A stretch of DNA of 64,000 nt, from contig NC_053415.1 of the NCBI RefSeq assembly GCF_016859285.1, positions 17,617,001 to 17,681,000 on the forward strand. Direction: 5' to 3'. The translations under genes and the position numbers were made by a program. Shown here piece by piece: positions 11,549-22,537 of this stretch (its first letter is position 1; the number at the start of each line of letters is the position of its first letter). The notes under the pieces were generated by a model. That model had not been told where the DNA came from. It saw only the letters and a list, made by a program, of their open reading frames with translations, and did no database searches. Source of the stretch: Xiphias gladius. Taxonomy: Eukaryota > Chordata > Actinopteri > Istiophoriformes > Xiphiidae.

Positions 11549-13223
11549 TGAATCGTCAACATGTCAGCAATGTCATCCATGTCCCACGTAATTATTTTTA
11601 AGCTTCATTAGGCAGACATAACATCTAGTGGGTTAATCATTCCCCCCAGTACTACTTGTTTACCAAAGCTTCAGAAAGCACCGTTCACTCGTGACAATAG
11701 ACAAACAAGGAAGTAATCCACTATGACAATAGGCTGTAGAAGAACATTTGTGTGTACCTTTACAGAATATGTCGAATTTCTGTATTCCTACTCCCACCTG
11801 ATTTTTTTTTTTTCCTCCTCAATTGCGTCTTTGGCAGATGTTTTGAAGGAGCTTGATGACGCTTATGAACGGTATCGCCGGGAATCTGACTCACTTCAGA
11901 GGCGCAAGCTTCAGTTATCGATTCAGAGGGCTCTGATCCGCAGTCAAGAGCTCGGAGATGAAAAGATCCAGATTGCTGGTCAAATGGTACGTAAGGAACA
12001 CCCTCAAGCTGTTTCAGTGCAGCTGCTCATTGGCAAACTTCCAGATCTGAATGTGTGCAACTCTTTGAGGATAGAGCAGTGCTGTCCTGTAACATTTGTA
12101 CTCAGAAAATCTGCTCAGAGTAAATAAACAGAAGAAAAGGATTTAAAGACCTGCTAAAAGGTCTTTTAGTTTCGAAGTGTATTAGGTTTTGCATTTTTCA
12201 CATTTGCATTTCACTGAAATCAGTACCAGAGAAAAACCTCTTTGAACATTTGCAGGTCTCCTGCAGTGAACAGCGAATCAGCTTGTTATAGTTACACCCT
12301 AAAGGTTTACCAGAAACATAACACCATATTTAACCTTCCCCTTTGTTTAGTATGTCAGAGTTGAAATGAGATATGGATCTTATGTGTTCGATGTTTACAT
12401 TTTATAGTTTAAGTAATAATTTTCTATTTTCTATACATAACTTCAAACAATTTTTAGTTTTAATCTTAGTTTTAAAATATAATTCACCTCTTCATGGAAA
12501 CAATATGCAAACATTTAGTCATCCACGTGTATGACAAAGCGAAAGCAGATAGACCTTTTTATAATAAAACATGAATGTTCTTTGTTTCAGGTGGAGTTGG
12601 TTGAGAACCGTACACGACAAATAGACTGGCATTCTGAACTTCTCCTTTCCTCTCAAGAAGTCCCAGAGAGCCACGTTCCCACAGCAACATCCATGACAAC
12701 TACTGCAGCATCCATGATGTCCTCATCATCGGCCGCCATCACTCCAGGTAAACCTGGCCACCATGACAAGAAGCGTGACGAGGTAACCCCGGGCTCAGGT
12801 GGCGCAGACAAGGCTGGAGGGAAACGCTCAAGACGTCAGAAAAATGGAGAAAATCGGGAAAGTTACGGGGGTCTGGATCACGCTGAGGAAGTGGGAGTGG
12901 GGGCATCGCGGGAAAAACGTGCCAAAACCTCCTCTAAGAAGAAGAAACGGTCAAAAGGAAAGTCTGAAAGAGAAGTGTCACCTCCAGACCTGCCCATTGA
13001 TCCAGATGAGCCAACCTACTGCCTGTGTGAGCAGGTGTCCTATGGCGAGATGATTGGCTGTGATAACGATGAATGTCCCATTGAGTGGTTTCATTTCTCC
13101 TGTGTTGGGCTCCATCATAAGCCCAAGGGAAAGTGGTATTGCCCCAAGTGTAGAGGTGAGAATGAGAAGACCATGGACAAGGCCTTAGAAAGGGCCAAAA
13201 AGGAGAGGGCATACAACAGGTAG
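11060..13223 (+). CDS. ing1: Inhibitor of growth protein 1 (PHD-finger H3K4me3 reader)
   Basis: ING1 recruits Sin3/HDAC-type complexes to H3K4me3 chromatin. Three coding exons, 11060-11198, 11838-11986 and 12591-13223, give 306 aa (human p33 form 279 aa). The N-terminal ING dimerisation helix region is clear: [20 protein letters not shown], then the family-typical [17 protein letters not shown] variable Ser/Thr-rich linker is longer than in human, followed by basic clusters around KKKKRSKGK. The PHD finger is intact (C240, C242, C253, C258, H264, C267, C280, C283), with Tyr239 and Trp262 at the methyl-lysine cage positions. The C-terminal basic region ends ERAYNR. The start MLNPTNGD matches the p33-type isoform start MLSPANGE. 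ING1 is favoured over ING2 because of the [10 protein letters not shown] tail and the linkage. The intron after QM (11987) appears extra relative to human. Confidence 0.96.
11494..11546. repeat. (TG)n microsatellite in ing1 intron 1
   Basis: About 26 TG units preceded by GAGAGAGA. Confidence 0.95.
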
Positions 13224-13540
13224 CTCGCTCTGCCTGGCCCGATGAACACTAGTGCATAAAAATTTAATTTTATGTCCTGTCTTTATTTCCATTTACTGTT
13301 AACACTGTTTAAAAAGAGTAATGAATTGACAAGAGGGATCTTGTACATAGATATTTTTGTAACTGCTGCATAGCTGAGAAACAAGATTGGTCCCTCTCAA
13401 GATTGGGGTTATTTGTAAAGAACTGACACAGCACAGTACATCCTGCATGTTTGTAACCAGCTGTCCTGCACTTACTCCCCCTCTTTTTCATCATGCATGC
13501 AACATCACCCACTCCATTATACGTATATGCTCAGTTAACA

Positions 13541-13546
13541 AATAAA
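13541..13546 (+). terminator. ing1: ing1 polyadenylation signal
   Basis: AATAAA lies 318 bases after the ing1 stop, in otherwise AT-rich 3'UTR-like sequence. Confidence 0.65.
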
Positions 13547-13569
13547 CCATTTCTAAACACAGAAGAACT

Positions 13570-15230
13570 TTATGATCTTTAACATCTCAGAGGATGGAGT
13601 AAAGAATCCCCAGAATCGGATAAATGTGGTATCATAATGCAGCGTACTGTCGCTCACTGATCGCTATACGGTAAACAATCTGTCGGGAACGGTAAGTGAG
13701 ATTTCGTACACTTATGAAGCATCATTTTGCCTCATGACTGATAGGTGAAGTGTCACATGAGACAACAAATTTACTGTAAAATGCGACTCATTGCATCAAG
13801 TAGTGTACATGCTGTGACTACCGCTTTTTTGGTTCCATTGTGGGAATTTTTAATGGATGGTTTCACGATTCACATTTGTTAATACAGTACTGAAAAGGCC
13901 ATATGTACGTTGACACAGTCACCGGCCGTTGTCTCTTCCTAAAGTGATTTCAATGCAAATTGATTGCAATCCAAAATCCTTGTTCTGTGTTCCGACTTCT
14001 AAAGTTCAACAAAAGCTAATATGAGGCTTCGGCAGTCGGAGTTAAGCAATTTTACAGGGATCTGCAGGTCTTGAAAAAGTGTTAAGAATTTAATTCAGTT
14101 TCCTCAAAAAAAGGCATAAAGTTGTCTTACATTTAGTTTACAGAAGACTTACAGAAGAAGTCAAAGCTGAATTGTGGTAGTGGATTTTGCGTTCAGGGGG
14201 CTATTAAATCCTTTTTTTGATTGTCAGTACCTTCAGACCTGTAGCAAACACTATCACTGCTGCTAGTTATAGTAGCTAGGAGGCTCAAACATTCATAAGT
14301 GTCAGTTTTAGCAAAGTTTAATTAATCATTTTTAACTGGCTAATCCATCCATTATCTACCACTTATCTGGGCCCAGTTTGCATGAATTTGATTAATTGTA
14401 TCAATAAAAATTGTTATACATTGCTGGAAAGTACTGGAGAAATGTGATACAATATAAATAATTCTTGGCCATACTATCCCTATTGGTTTTCCATCATACA
14501 TCAATACTTTGGACAGTATGATCGTGAAAAACTGGTATTAAATAACACTCTGATGTATTAAAAATTCTTAGTCTTGCGTTTAATGTGAACCCTGCATGAA
14601 CCATGATTCAAGTACTTAGCTTCTGAGTAGTCTTTAGTATGAAATTCTGTATTTGCAGGCTGAGGAGGTTATTTCATATTAAAATGAACTTTGAAGGATA
14701 CCCACTTGATTTGTCCACAAGACTGCTGAAGTCTCATTAACTTTTGCTGAATTTAATACTGCATTTTTACACAGGAAAGACACATCACATCACTTTGGTC
14801 AGTATATTCTGCACGAACAATTAAAGCAAAGAAAAAAAAACAAACATATGGGCCAGAGAAGACATATTGATGCTGTTGCAGGACGTTAAGTGAAAACATC
14901 AGCAGTCCAACAGCAGATCTTAACCCTAAAAGAATATTGTCATGTATGATAACCGTGTCCTTATATCAAGGATTTCACTCCCATGTTACACCACAAAGGT
15001 TCGGTGCCGTTATTTAATGGACAGATGACTAAATTTGTATACAAAACCACAGCTTACCTCATGGGCTAATTGATATGAAGGTCTTCTCGGAACATCGGTT
15101 TCACATAAACCGAGAGGCAGCATGAGTATTGACTCCTATCAAAGCAAGAAAAGTAGTTTTTTAGATCTAATATTGAAATACCAGTTAGTTTAAAAAAAAA
15201 AAAAACCTACCACACAAGGATGAATTTGCC
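13570..15230. other. ing1-ube2a convergent intergenic region
   Basis: This lies between two convergent 3' ends. It is AT-rich with no open frame of note. A scrap reading TCCATCCATTATCTACCACT at about 14345-14364 is the phrase common in fish interspersed repeats. Nothing else seen. Confidence 0.5.
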
Positions 15231-15233
15231 TTT

Positions 15234-15239
15234 TTTATT
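15234..15239 (-). terminator. ube2a: ube2a polyadenylation signal
   Basis: The plus strand reads TTTATT, that is AATAAA on the minus strand, 666 bases past the ube2a stop. The intervening 15240-15904 would be 3'UTR. Confidence 0.5.
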
Positions 15240-15904
15240 TACAAGTGCTGAAAAAAATGACATGGGAGACAACCAGTGCAAAATCTGTACATAAATTCAG
15301 TTGCGGGTTTCTTATATACATGAGTACTGAACAGGAACGTGAATACACTCTTACTGTCATGCATGTAACAGAGTTCACAACACAGCAAAAGACATGGTGT
15401 AAAGATGTCTGATTTAGTTGAAGTCCATGATGCTCAGGCTGCTCATTCTCCCAAGGAAAGGTGGGGTAATCACACTGGAGCTCAGAGAAACTGCCTTGTG
15501 AAGACAAACTTAACAGATCGGGGGCACAACAGAAGAGGACCCAGACTTAACTGATACACCCTCCAAGACATTTAGCATAATTAGTCATGGGGAGTTACTA
15601 CAGCAAGTTAGAACACACCAGAATTTTTGGGTAATGGCCAACAAGTCCATATTGACAAAACATCAAGGCAAGATTCAGCACATTTCCCCTGATGGACTGG
15701 AAAAGAGGGGGTAGTATAGAAAAAATAAATCCCTCCTGGCAGGTAAAGAAAAAAAAAAAACATTCTATGAAGGGAAGTTGAAGGTAAAGTGCATAAAAGC
15801 TTAAAATCAAAAAGGTTGGGGGCCCAAAAATTAAGAGGTGCTCCACTAAAACTTGCAGCACACACAGCTTTACAATGGAGAGAGCAGCTATCAGGATTGT
15901 CAGG

Positions 15905-18900
15905 TCAACTGTCTCTCCAGCTTTGTTCTACGATGGCAGACACACGCTTCTCGTACTCCCGCTTGTTCTCCTGGTAGAGCTGGGCTGCCTGACTGTTGGC
16001 TGGACTGTTGGGGTTTGGTTCATCAAGCAGAGACTGCGGAAAAGAAGATAAAATACTGTAACTATGGCTTCAGGTTCATTACGCAATAACAACAGAATGT
16101 TCCAGCTTCTCACCTGTCTTTTGCAATCATTAAAATCTGGTCAAAGTCTGACTTTGTGAGTTCTATTTTCAAAATTATGCAGCAAAGGATTTTTTACTGT
16201 ATCATTATTATTATTACTACAAAATTAATAAATGGTAGATGAATATAAAGATACACAGAATAATATATGTACAACAGTCTCTCCATCTCAGCAGGTTTTT
16301 ACACCATACTACAGTTTCAATGAGTGGTTTATTGTAACATACATTTTGATAATTTATTTATCACTATGATTTTTTTTTTTTTTAAACAAATCCAAAATTC
16401 TAGCTTCTCAAATCCTTAGTTTCCTTAGTCTTTAAAATTTTGAAATTGTTGAGTTTTGGGCTGTTAGTTTGACAAGTCATTTGAAGACATCACTGAGAGC
16501 TTTGGGAAACTGTCATGGACATTTTTACAATTTTCTGACATTTTATAGACCAAATGATTAATTGATTAATCAAGAATAAACAAATAAATCAGTAATGAGT
16601 ATAATGTCTAGCTGCAGCCCTACGCCTTAGCATCAAGTTGAAAATCTCACTGTATTTGCAAACATTTACATCAGCATAGGTTTGCAAATATAGCATTTTC
16701 CCTTTCTCATTAAAAAACAGCTCATTGTGTACAATTTTTTCTGACTATTATTGCAAAAAATTATTCAGTTAGGGATTTCTAGTCTAATAACAGTAATTTT
16801 AAGTGCAATTCTTTTTCTGTTTAATGTCACTATAAAGTAAATATCTTTTTTTTTCACTTATTGATATAAAAGAAAGTAAAACAAGGTATTGACACTTCTT
16901 ACCTGGATAGATGTAAGAATAGAAGATACATCATAGGTGGGACTCCAACGATTCTGTAGGATGTCCAAACATATACTGCCATCTGCATAGACTGTGGATA
17001 AAACACAGTTACACACTGCCCACAACAATCACCAACATTTCAAAGTGCCAGTATACTGTGTAAGTCAATATTCTTACCGTTTGGATGAAACATCTTTGAC
17101 ACAAATCGTACTGTGGGGGGTTTGTTGGGGTATTCTTCTGTGAACTCTACAATTAGTTTAAAAGTACCTGTGACAAAAACAAAAGAAAAAACAATACTTA
17201 TGAGCAATTAAACCGGACTATCTGGTTCAGGTGAGGAGTATTTCAAGGCAGAAAAAATGTGATGGAGCAGTGACCCATTCTAACCTGAACAAAAATCCTC
17301 CCCTACCAACATGAAAAGTTGTATATTACGGGTTTAACAATTACTGCTAAACTAGATCTTTAAAAGCAGAAAGAAAAAGCTGTTTGGCTATATACAGGAT
17401 GGTACTAAAATATTTTATTAGTTTGCAAACTTAGTTGATCGTAACATAAGGTACAACAATGTGTTTCCTATTATTTAACTTTCATGCTGAGTTTTATGAG
17501 ATACACTGAATTACATTTTAAGACAAGTACACAACAGAAAAACAAATGATGAGTGGGTTGTTTGGCTACTGGCATCTATGTAAACATATTATAGACAGGG
17601 GGTTTGGATGTGGTTAAGTTATTATGTTAGATGTGTTTTGCGTGTGATGCAGAGACATTATGTCTTACAAAACAAAATAATAAGTCAGGAACACAGTGGG
17701 CTACTTACCATCCTCAAAGGGAGTTCCTTCAGGGCTGTGAGGTTAAAGAAGAAGAAAAAAAAAAAAAAAAGGTATTTTGTCATTAATTTCACACTTCACA
17801 CACAAACTCACAAGATTTCTACTATTGTCCATGCACATTATGGCTGTGTATCAATGTCTTACCCAAATATGACTGCATTCCACACCATGATGTTGTTTTC
17901 AGATGGGGCACCACTAACACCAGCTGGAGGATCCTCTTGTAGCCTTCATAACAAAAATTTAAGAAAAAATGTTATAACAGGACCTCTAAACTATAATTTA
18001 CTAACAGGAAACTAGGTTTATTTGGCCAGACATTAGAGTCAGGTGAATCCCATAATGGAATGGCCTCTTTAAACATTTAGCCACAGCCAAATTTAATATT
18101 TCAAATAAACATGACTTTACCAGTTTACATGGCTGGTAGCAGGAAAAGTGGACTTCTGGCTAGAGTAAACAGACTTAATTGCCACATTAGAAGATTATCT
18201 TGATTACTTTCTCAACTTGGTTGAGCCATTTACACATTTAACCCAGCTCATGTTTAGCATTTTTATCATTGTAAATCAATAGTACACACCACGAATCATA
18301 TAAATATAGGTACTGTTGCTTACTATTATCTACTATGTAACATTTTAAAGATTAATCATCTGAGATTTAAAGCTTAAGGTCTCAGATATGTAATTAGATT
18401 ATGTCATGTTTTTATGATTAACTTTGCCCAACAATCAAAATGTAAGTATTAGGTATTTAAGTAAGAGAAAAGAGACTCTCATCATACTAACCACAGCTAA
18501 ATAGAACACCTTTATTAACGGTCAGAACTAAAACTTTAAACTCTTACACCCTTTGCAACACATATTGACCTAGCTCTGATACTGTCAATTGCAAACTGTC
18601 CCCTTTATTCTGCATAAAAATATGTTTGGATTCAGGAGCTTGTGGAAGGTTTCAATACCTCACCAAGAAACACTTGGTAAGCTATTGGGTATGAACTCAT
18701 AAAGTATGAACTCAAAACTCAGTTCTAAATTACAATAATTTTCCACATTCCCACATACTGGCTTACACCAGAGGTAGTGTCTACATGGCTGCGCTCCACA
18801 CCACTCTCAATACTTGGAAAGACCTGTCCAAATTCCTGCAGGTCGGAGTCCTGTCCGAACTTCAAATACAAAAGCTAATACGGAATCTGATGCTGCCGAC

Positions 18901-19805
18901 ATGAAAACGTGTTTGAAGACCATGAAGTAACCAGGCTCATTTAAATTTAGATTTAGATATGGAAGAATGTTTTTGCTCATAGCGGCGCAGCTAGCTTTTT
19001 AATTAAAAATAAACCCCCTTTTCCGTGGACAAAATGTTTTGTTACTGTTAGAAGAACAAGACGGGATGATGCCTTGATGCCGACTTTAGAAAATACATCC
19101 CGAGTATATACTATGGCTTCCGCTATGGCTTTATGTTGCTTTTCTCGCGCTCAACACAATGAGGATAATACCTTGTGATATTAAACCTTTGTTTCAAAGT
19201 GAATCTGCCCATAGTCAGCTCCCTCACACCTACCAAACTTTGATTTTTTGGTTAACATAAGTGAGGACCGTGCGAATTTCCCACAGCTAACGTTAATGCC
19301 GGTTAGTAACGTTAAGTATCAAACGATAATGATAAAGAAACTGCTGTGTTACATTAAGTTTAATTAACTGTGTTTTGAGCAAGGGTAAAATGGCCAACCA
19401 GTCACTTGTCAACGACGTTTAAATGCTAGCTGGTTTAAATAGTTAGCTAGCAGCCGTAAACGGTAACAGTATCCCTACTCGACTAACCTGCGAGTTAGCA
19501 CCGTTAGCTTCTAGCTACGGGCTTCTACTAAATGAACGTTATTTCACTTAAATGTTTCAGATTCGTAATAAAACAAGATAACAACATAGTATTTGCGTTA
19601 AGACTATAATTTACTGTTGGGGCAGTGCATCAATAGGTTTAAAGTTAAAAAAAAAAAAGCACAGGCTAGCTATCTCAGCTAATGTAAGCTAAGCTAACAG
19701 TAGCTGTTTTTGACAAATCATTGCTAACGAACATCATCGGCATAATTTCTGATCAACTCACCGTTTAAAATCTCTCATAAGTCTCCTTCTGGCCGGGGTT
19801 GACAT
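15905..19805 (-). CDS. ube2a: Ubiquitin-conjugating enzyme E2 A (RAD6 type)
   Basis: This is a RAD6-family E2 that, with RAD18 or RNF20/40, monoubiquitinates PCNA and histone H2B. Six exons (19805-19762, 17943-17863, 17734-17709, 17167-17078, 16991-16903, 16033-15905) join in frame to exactly 152 aa, the family length. The protein starts [15 protein letters not shown] and carries the HPN motif and active-site Cys88 in [10 protein letters not shown]. Assignment to ube2a over ube2b rests on [23 protein letters not shown] and VRFVSKM, which match human UBE2A (UBE2B has V, Q, S and L at those sites). The last residue is Ser (QSWRDS), however, where human UBE2A has Cys. Exon 3 is only 26 nt and follows a long T-rich tract on the sense strand. 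It is an intact, intron-bearing gene, not a retrocopy. Confidence 0.95.
16440..16625 (+). repeat. Dispersed teleost repeat copy in the last ube2a intron
   Basis: It contains TTTGAAGACATCACTGAGAG, then the CAATTTTCTGACATTTTATAG core, an ATTAATTGATTAATC palindromic run, and ends CTAGCTGCAGCCCT. The core is shared with the copy near 8540. This arrangement is a familiar fish interspersed repeat; the class is not determined here. Confidence 0.6.
17944..19761 (-). other. ube2a: ube2a intron 1
   Basis: An 1.8-kb first intron. The part at 18780-19740 is richer in CpG and GCTAGC/GTTAACG words and may carry promoter-proximal elements. No further exon seen. Confidence 0.5.
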
Positions 19806-20560
19806 GGTTTAACTTATGAAACACGTACTGACAGGACCGATATATTAACAGGATCTTATTTCATTAACAAGCTATGCCGTATTTTAAGGCTATTTGACAC
19901 TTCAACACCAGCCCGACTGTTTCTCTCGACAATCCTGACTGCCAGGTTAGCCCAGCTAGGTTTACTGGGCGATACCAAATCATGGGAGGCGAGAGAGATG
20001 TGCAAGTGCCACGTTATACAAAAAAAAATAATGTACGGGAATATCAGTACAAGCCTACGGTTTAGCTGTCAGAACATGTTGTGGGAATGGATTTATTTAT
20101 ACACCATTAAGATACATGTAAGCACTACGTTGTTTTATTTAACGGCATTAGTCCCCCCCTCCCCTCTTCCCGTTGAGGGCGTCGTCTGTCACGGGGCGTG
20201 GTCACAGTGACGTGTTGTTTGTGCAGCGAGGCTGTGATGAAGGTCGCTCCCGGTGACAGGGTACACCGCCACAGCTGTGACCCTACACGTGAGTGTGGAG
20301 TGGGGTAGCCTCGCCGGCACGCTGGATAAAATGGACTTAAACACACATCGACTAATGCACTTGGTCCTATGTGCACATATTGAGCCCTAATTAAAATTGC
20401 TTTGTCTCTCTTGGGTAAAAAGTAGAGCCCAGCGCGTGAAGCAGAGAAAGTTTTAAGAGTTGGCGTTTGGAAGTATCTTAAATACTATGATTTCTTATGC
20501 AGCCAACAGAATAGATACATATTATTAATTATTGGTATAAGGCATCTTTGCCAGGATAAG
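19806..20560 (-). promoter_or_regulatory. ube2a: ube2a 5'UTR/promoter region
   Basis: This is sequence immediately upstream of the ube2a ATG. A GC-richer patch at about 20150-20330 includes CAGTGACGTG at 20205-20214, a CRE/E-box-like word. The transcription start cannot be placed from sequence alone. Confidence 0.35.
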
Positions 20561-20562
20561 GA

Positions 20563-20568
20563 TTTATT
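20563..20568 (-). terminator. ankrd10: Candidate distal ankrd10 polyadenylation signal
   Basis: The plus strand has TTTATT (minus AATAAA) 483 bases past the stop at 21051. Another candidate lies near 20683-20691. Confidence 0.35.
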
Positions 20569-21050
20569 TCGAAAGTTGTCCGTACATATGAAGCAGTCAA
20601 AAATAAAGAATGATCAAGCTTTAACTTTTGCAAACTTTTTTTTTTTAATTATTAATGAGTAACATAGGATGCACTTGCCTTGTTTTTATTAATATGTAGC
20701 GGGGGAAGTCAACCCGCTTCTAGCTGAGACAGAAAACAAAATTTAAGTATTGGCACTGGTTCAATACAGATGCCCATTTTAGTGTATATCAGAACACGGC
20801 TATTTACAGCTTAATTAAACAAATACTTTCTCTCGAAGGACACTGACAAAAATCCACTACTTAATCAATTTTATCAGTTACACATTTCAGATCCACCCAC
20901 TACAATGGGCCTGCCCTTTACAACAACAAATAATAAACAAATCAGTGAATAACTGTACCACTCAATGGCTTTAAGGCAAATGAATGCTTATTTAGGTTGA
21001 CATGAGATTCCGGAAAAAAATGACAGCCTGTCAACTAGATCCTTTGTACT

Positions 21051-21283
21051 TTAAGATCCATGGTAAAGAAGCATGGTGCTGAAGAGGGCATGGTCATACA
21101 ATTGCTCTTCTTTCACAGACTTCTGGTGCTCCACCTGGCTGCCTGCAGTGCTGTTGGTCTCAGGTGAGTCACTGTAGGTGTGTTGGTCGTGGAGGATTTC
21201 TGCTGCTGGGTCATACCCAAATGGAAGCTGTGGTTGATTGTAACCATTTGAGGAAAGATCCTCACACTTTCTCTCACCTGCCA
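21051..21283 (-). CDS. ankrd10: ankrd10 distal terminal exon (mammal-like C-terminus)
   Basis: The exon encodes about 76 residues ending at a TAA at 21053-21051. Its end matches the human ANKRD10 C-terminus: VEHQKSVKEEQLYD here against VEHSKSVKVQERYD in human, and the final LYHGS against LHHGS. Two acceptors six bases apart fit the frame: TTCCAG before 21283 and GGCAG before 21277. Both need an upstream exon ending in phase 1. The exon ending at 25040 satisfies this directly. An internal donor in the 24.2-24.5 kb exon, G|GTGGGC at 24410/24409, also fits. It is therefore an alternative or true last exon of ankrd10, lying 3 kb beyond the proximal stop with a Tc1 relic in between. Confidence 0.75.
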
Positions 21284-21329
21284 CTGGAATTGAGACGAAT
21301 AGTCAAAGGGCAGATATGGGCAGGTCCAC

Positions 21330-22060
21330 AATTATTTGGCCACATTTAAGTAAGTAAGTGGCACGATTTTGCCTTTGGACGCCACCACAATGGCTTTGAA
21401 ACGAAGCCATCAAGATGTGATTGAAGTGTAGACTTTCAGCTTTAACTCAAGGGGTTTAACAAGAATATCAAATTAACCGTTTAGGAATTACAGCCATTGT
21501 TATACATAGTCCTTCATTTTCAGAGGTTCAAAAGTAATTGGAAAAAACCTACATGATTATAAATCTAAAGGATTATTTTTTAATACCTGGATGATAATCC
21601 TCTGCAGTCAATGACTGCCTGAAGTCTGGAACCCAGGGACATCAACAAATGCTGAGTTTCCTCCCTTGAGATGCTTTGCCAGGCCTTTACTGCAGCCGAC
21701 TTCAGTTGCTGCTCGTTTGTGGGTCTTTCTGCCCTCCGTTTTGTCTTCAGTAAGTGAAAAGCAGGCTCAGTTGGGTTAAGGTCATGTGACTGACTTGGCC
21801 ATTGAAGAGTATTCCATTTCTTTGCCTTGAGAAGCTTGTGTGTTGTTTTTCGCAGTATGTTTTGGGCCATTATCCATCTGTACCGTGAAGCACTCTCCCA
21901 TCAGTTTTGCAGCATTTGACTGAATCTGAGCAGATAATAGAGCCCTATATGCTCGAAACCCCTTGAATTAAGGCTGGAAGTCTACACTTCAATCACATCT
22001 TGATGACTTCACTTCAAATACATTGTGTTGGTGTACAGAGGCAAAATACAATACGAGGCA
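21330..22060 (-). mobile_element. Degenerate Tc1/mariner-type element with long inverted repeats
   Basis: Long imperfect inverted repeats flank it. Plus 21403-21455 carries CATCAAGATGTGATTGAAGT...GGGGTTT; its reverse complement lies at about 21957-22015, and the outer arms continue to about 21372 and 22048. Between them the minus strand (21870-21580) retains the C-terminal end of a Tc1-type transposase: WPSQSHDLNPTEPAFHLLK, then LQAVIDCRG. The N-terminal two thirds is missing. The element is about 0.7 kb and non-autonomous. It lies in the ankrd10 last intron. A piece of the same inverted repeat is seen again at 44637-44777. Confidence 0.85.
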
Positions 22061-22537
22061 GGAAAAGCAAATAATTTTTTTTTTTTTTTTTAATTAAAAA
22101 ACCCTAGTGGATTGATTTTGTTTTGCACAAGTATCAACGGGGTGCTCATTATGAACAGCTAGCTACAAAAAGTTTAGAAGTCATTCATGATCACATTTCA
22201 ACATGCTAGAAATTAAATTTCTTCTAACCCTTTGAATTACAAATAAAAAAGTTGATCAGTGAGTCTTATGTAATCAACAGGTATTGACCCAACACCTTGT
22301 TTTAAATAGGTCACATCCTGATCTGTGGTAGCTTTGTCTTACAGTTAGTGCTGTATGACACAGTGACCTAGTTCTCTTTCCACAGTGGCATTTAAGCTTT
22401 TGCACTAAATCCAAAAGATCTTAAATCTTGCAGACGTGTTGGCGTGCCATAATTCAAGACCCCTCACAACGAGCAGAGGTGATTTAAATTAGAGACGCTT
22501 AGTCTAGTGAAATTATTTTCATGTTTATAACCCTTCC

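Noticed and set aside
15905..19805. Naming the E2 ube2b
   Set aside because: Four diagnostic residues agree with UBE2A; only the final Ser agrees with UBE2B.
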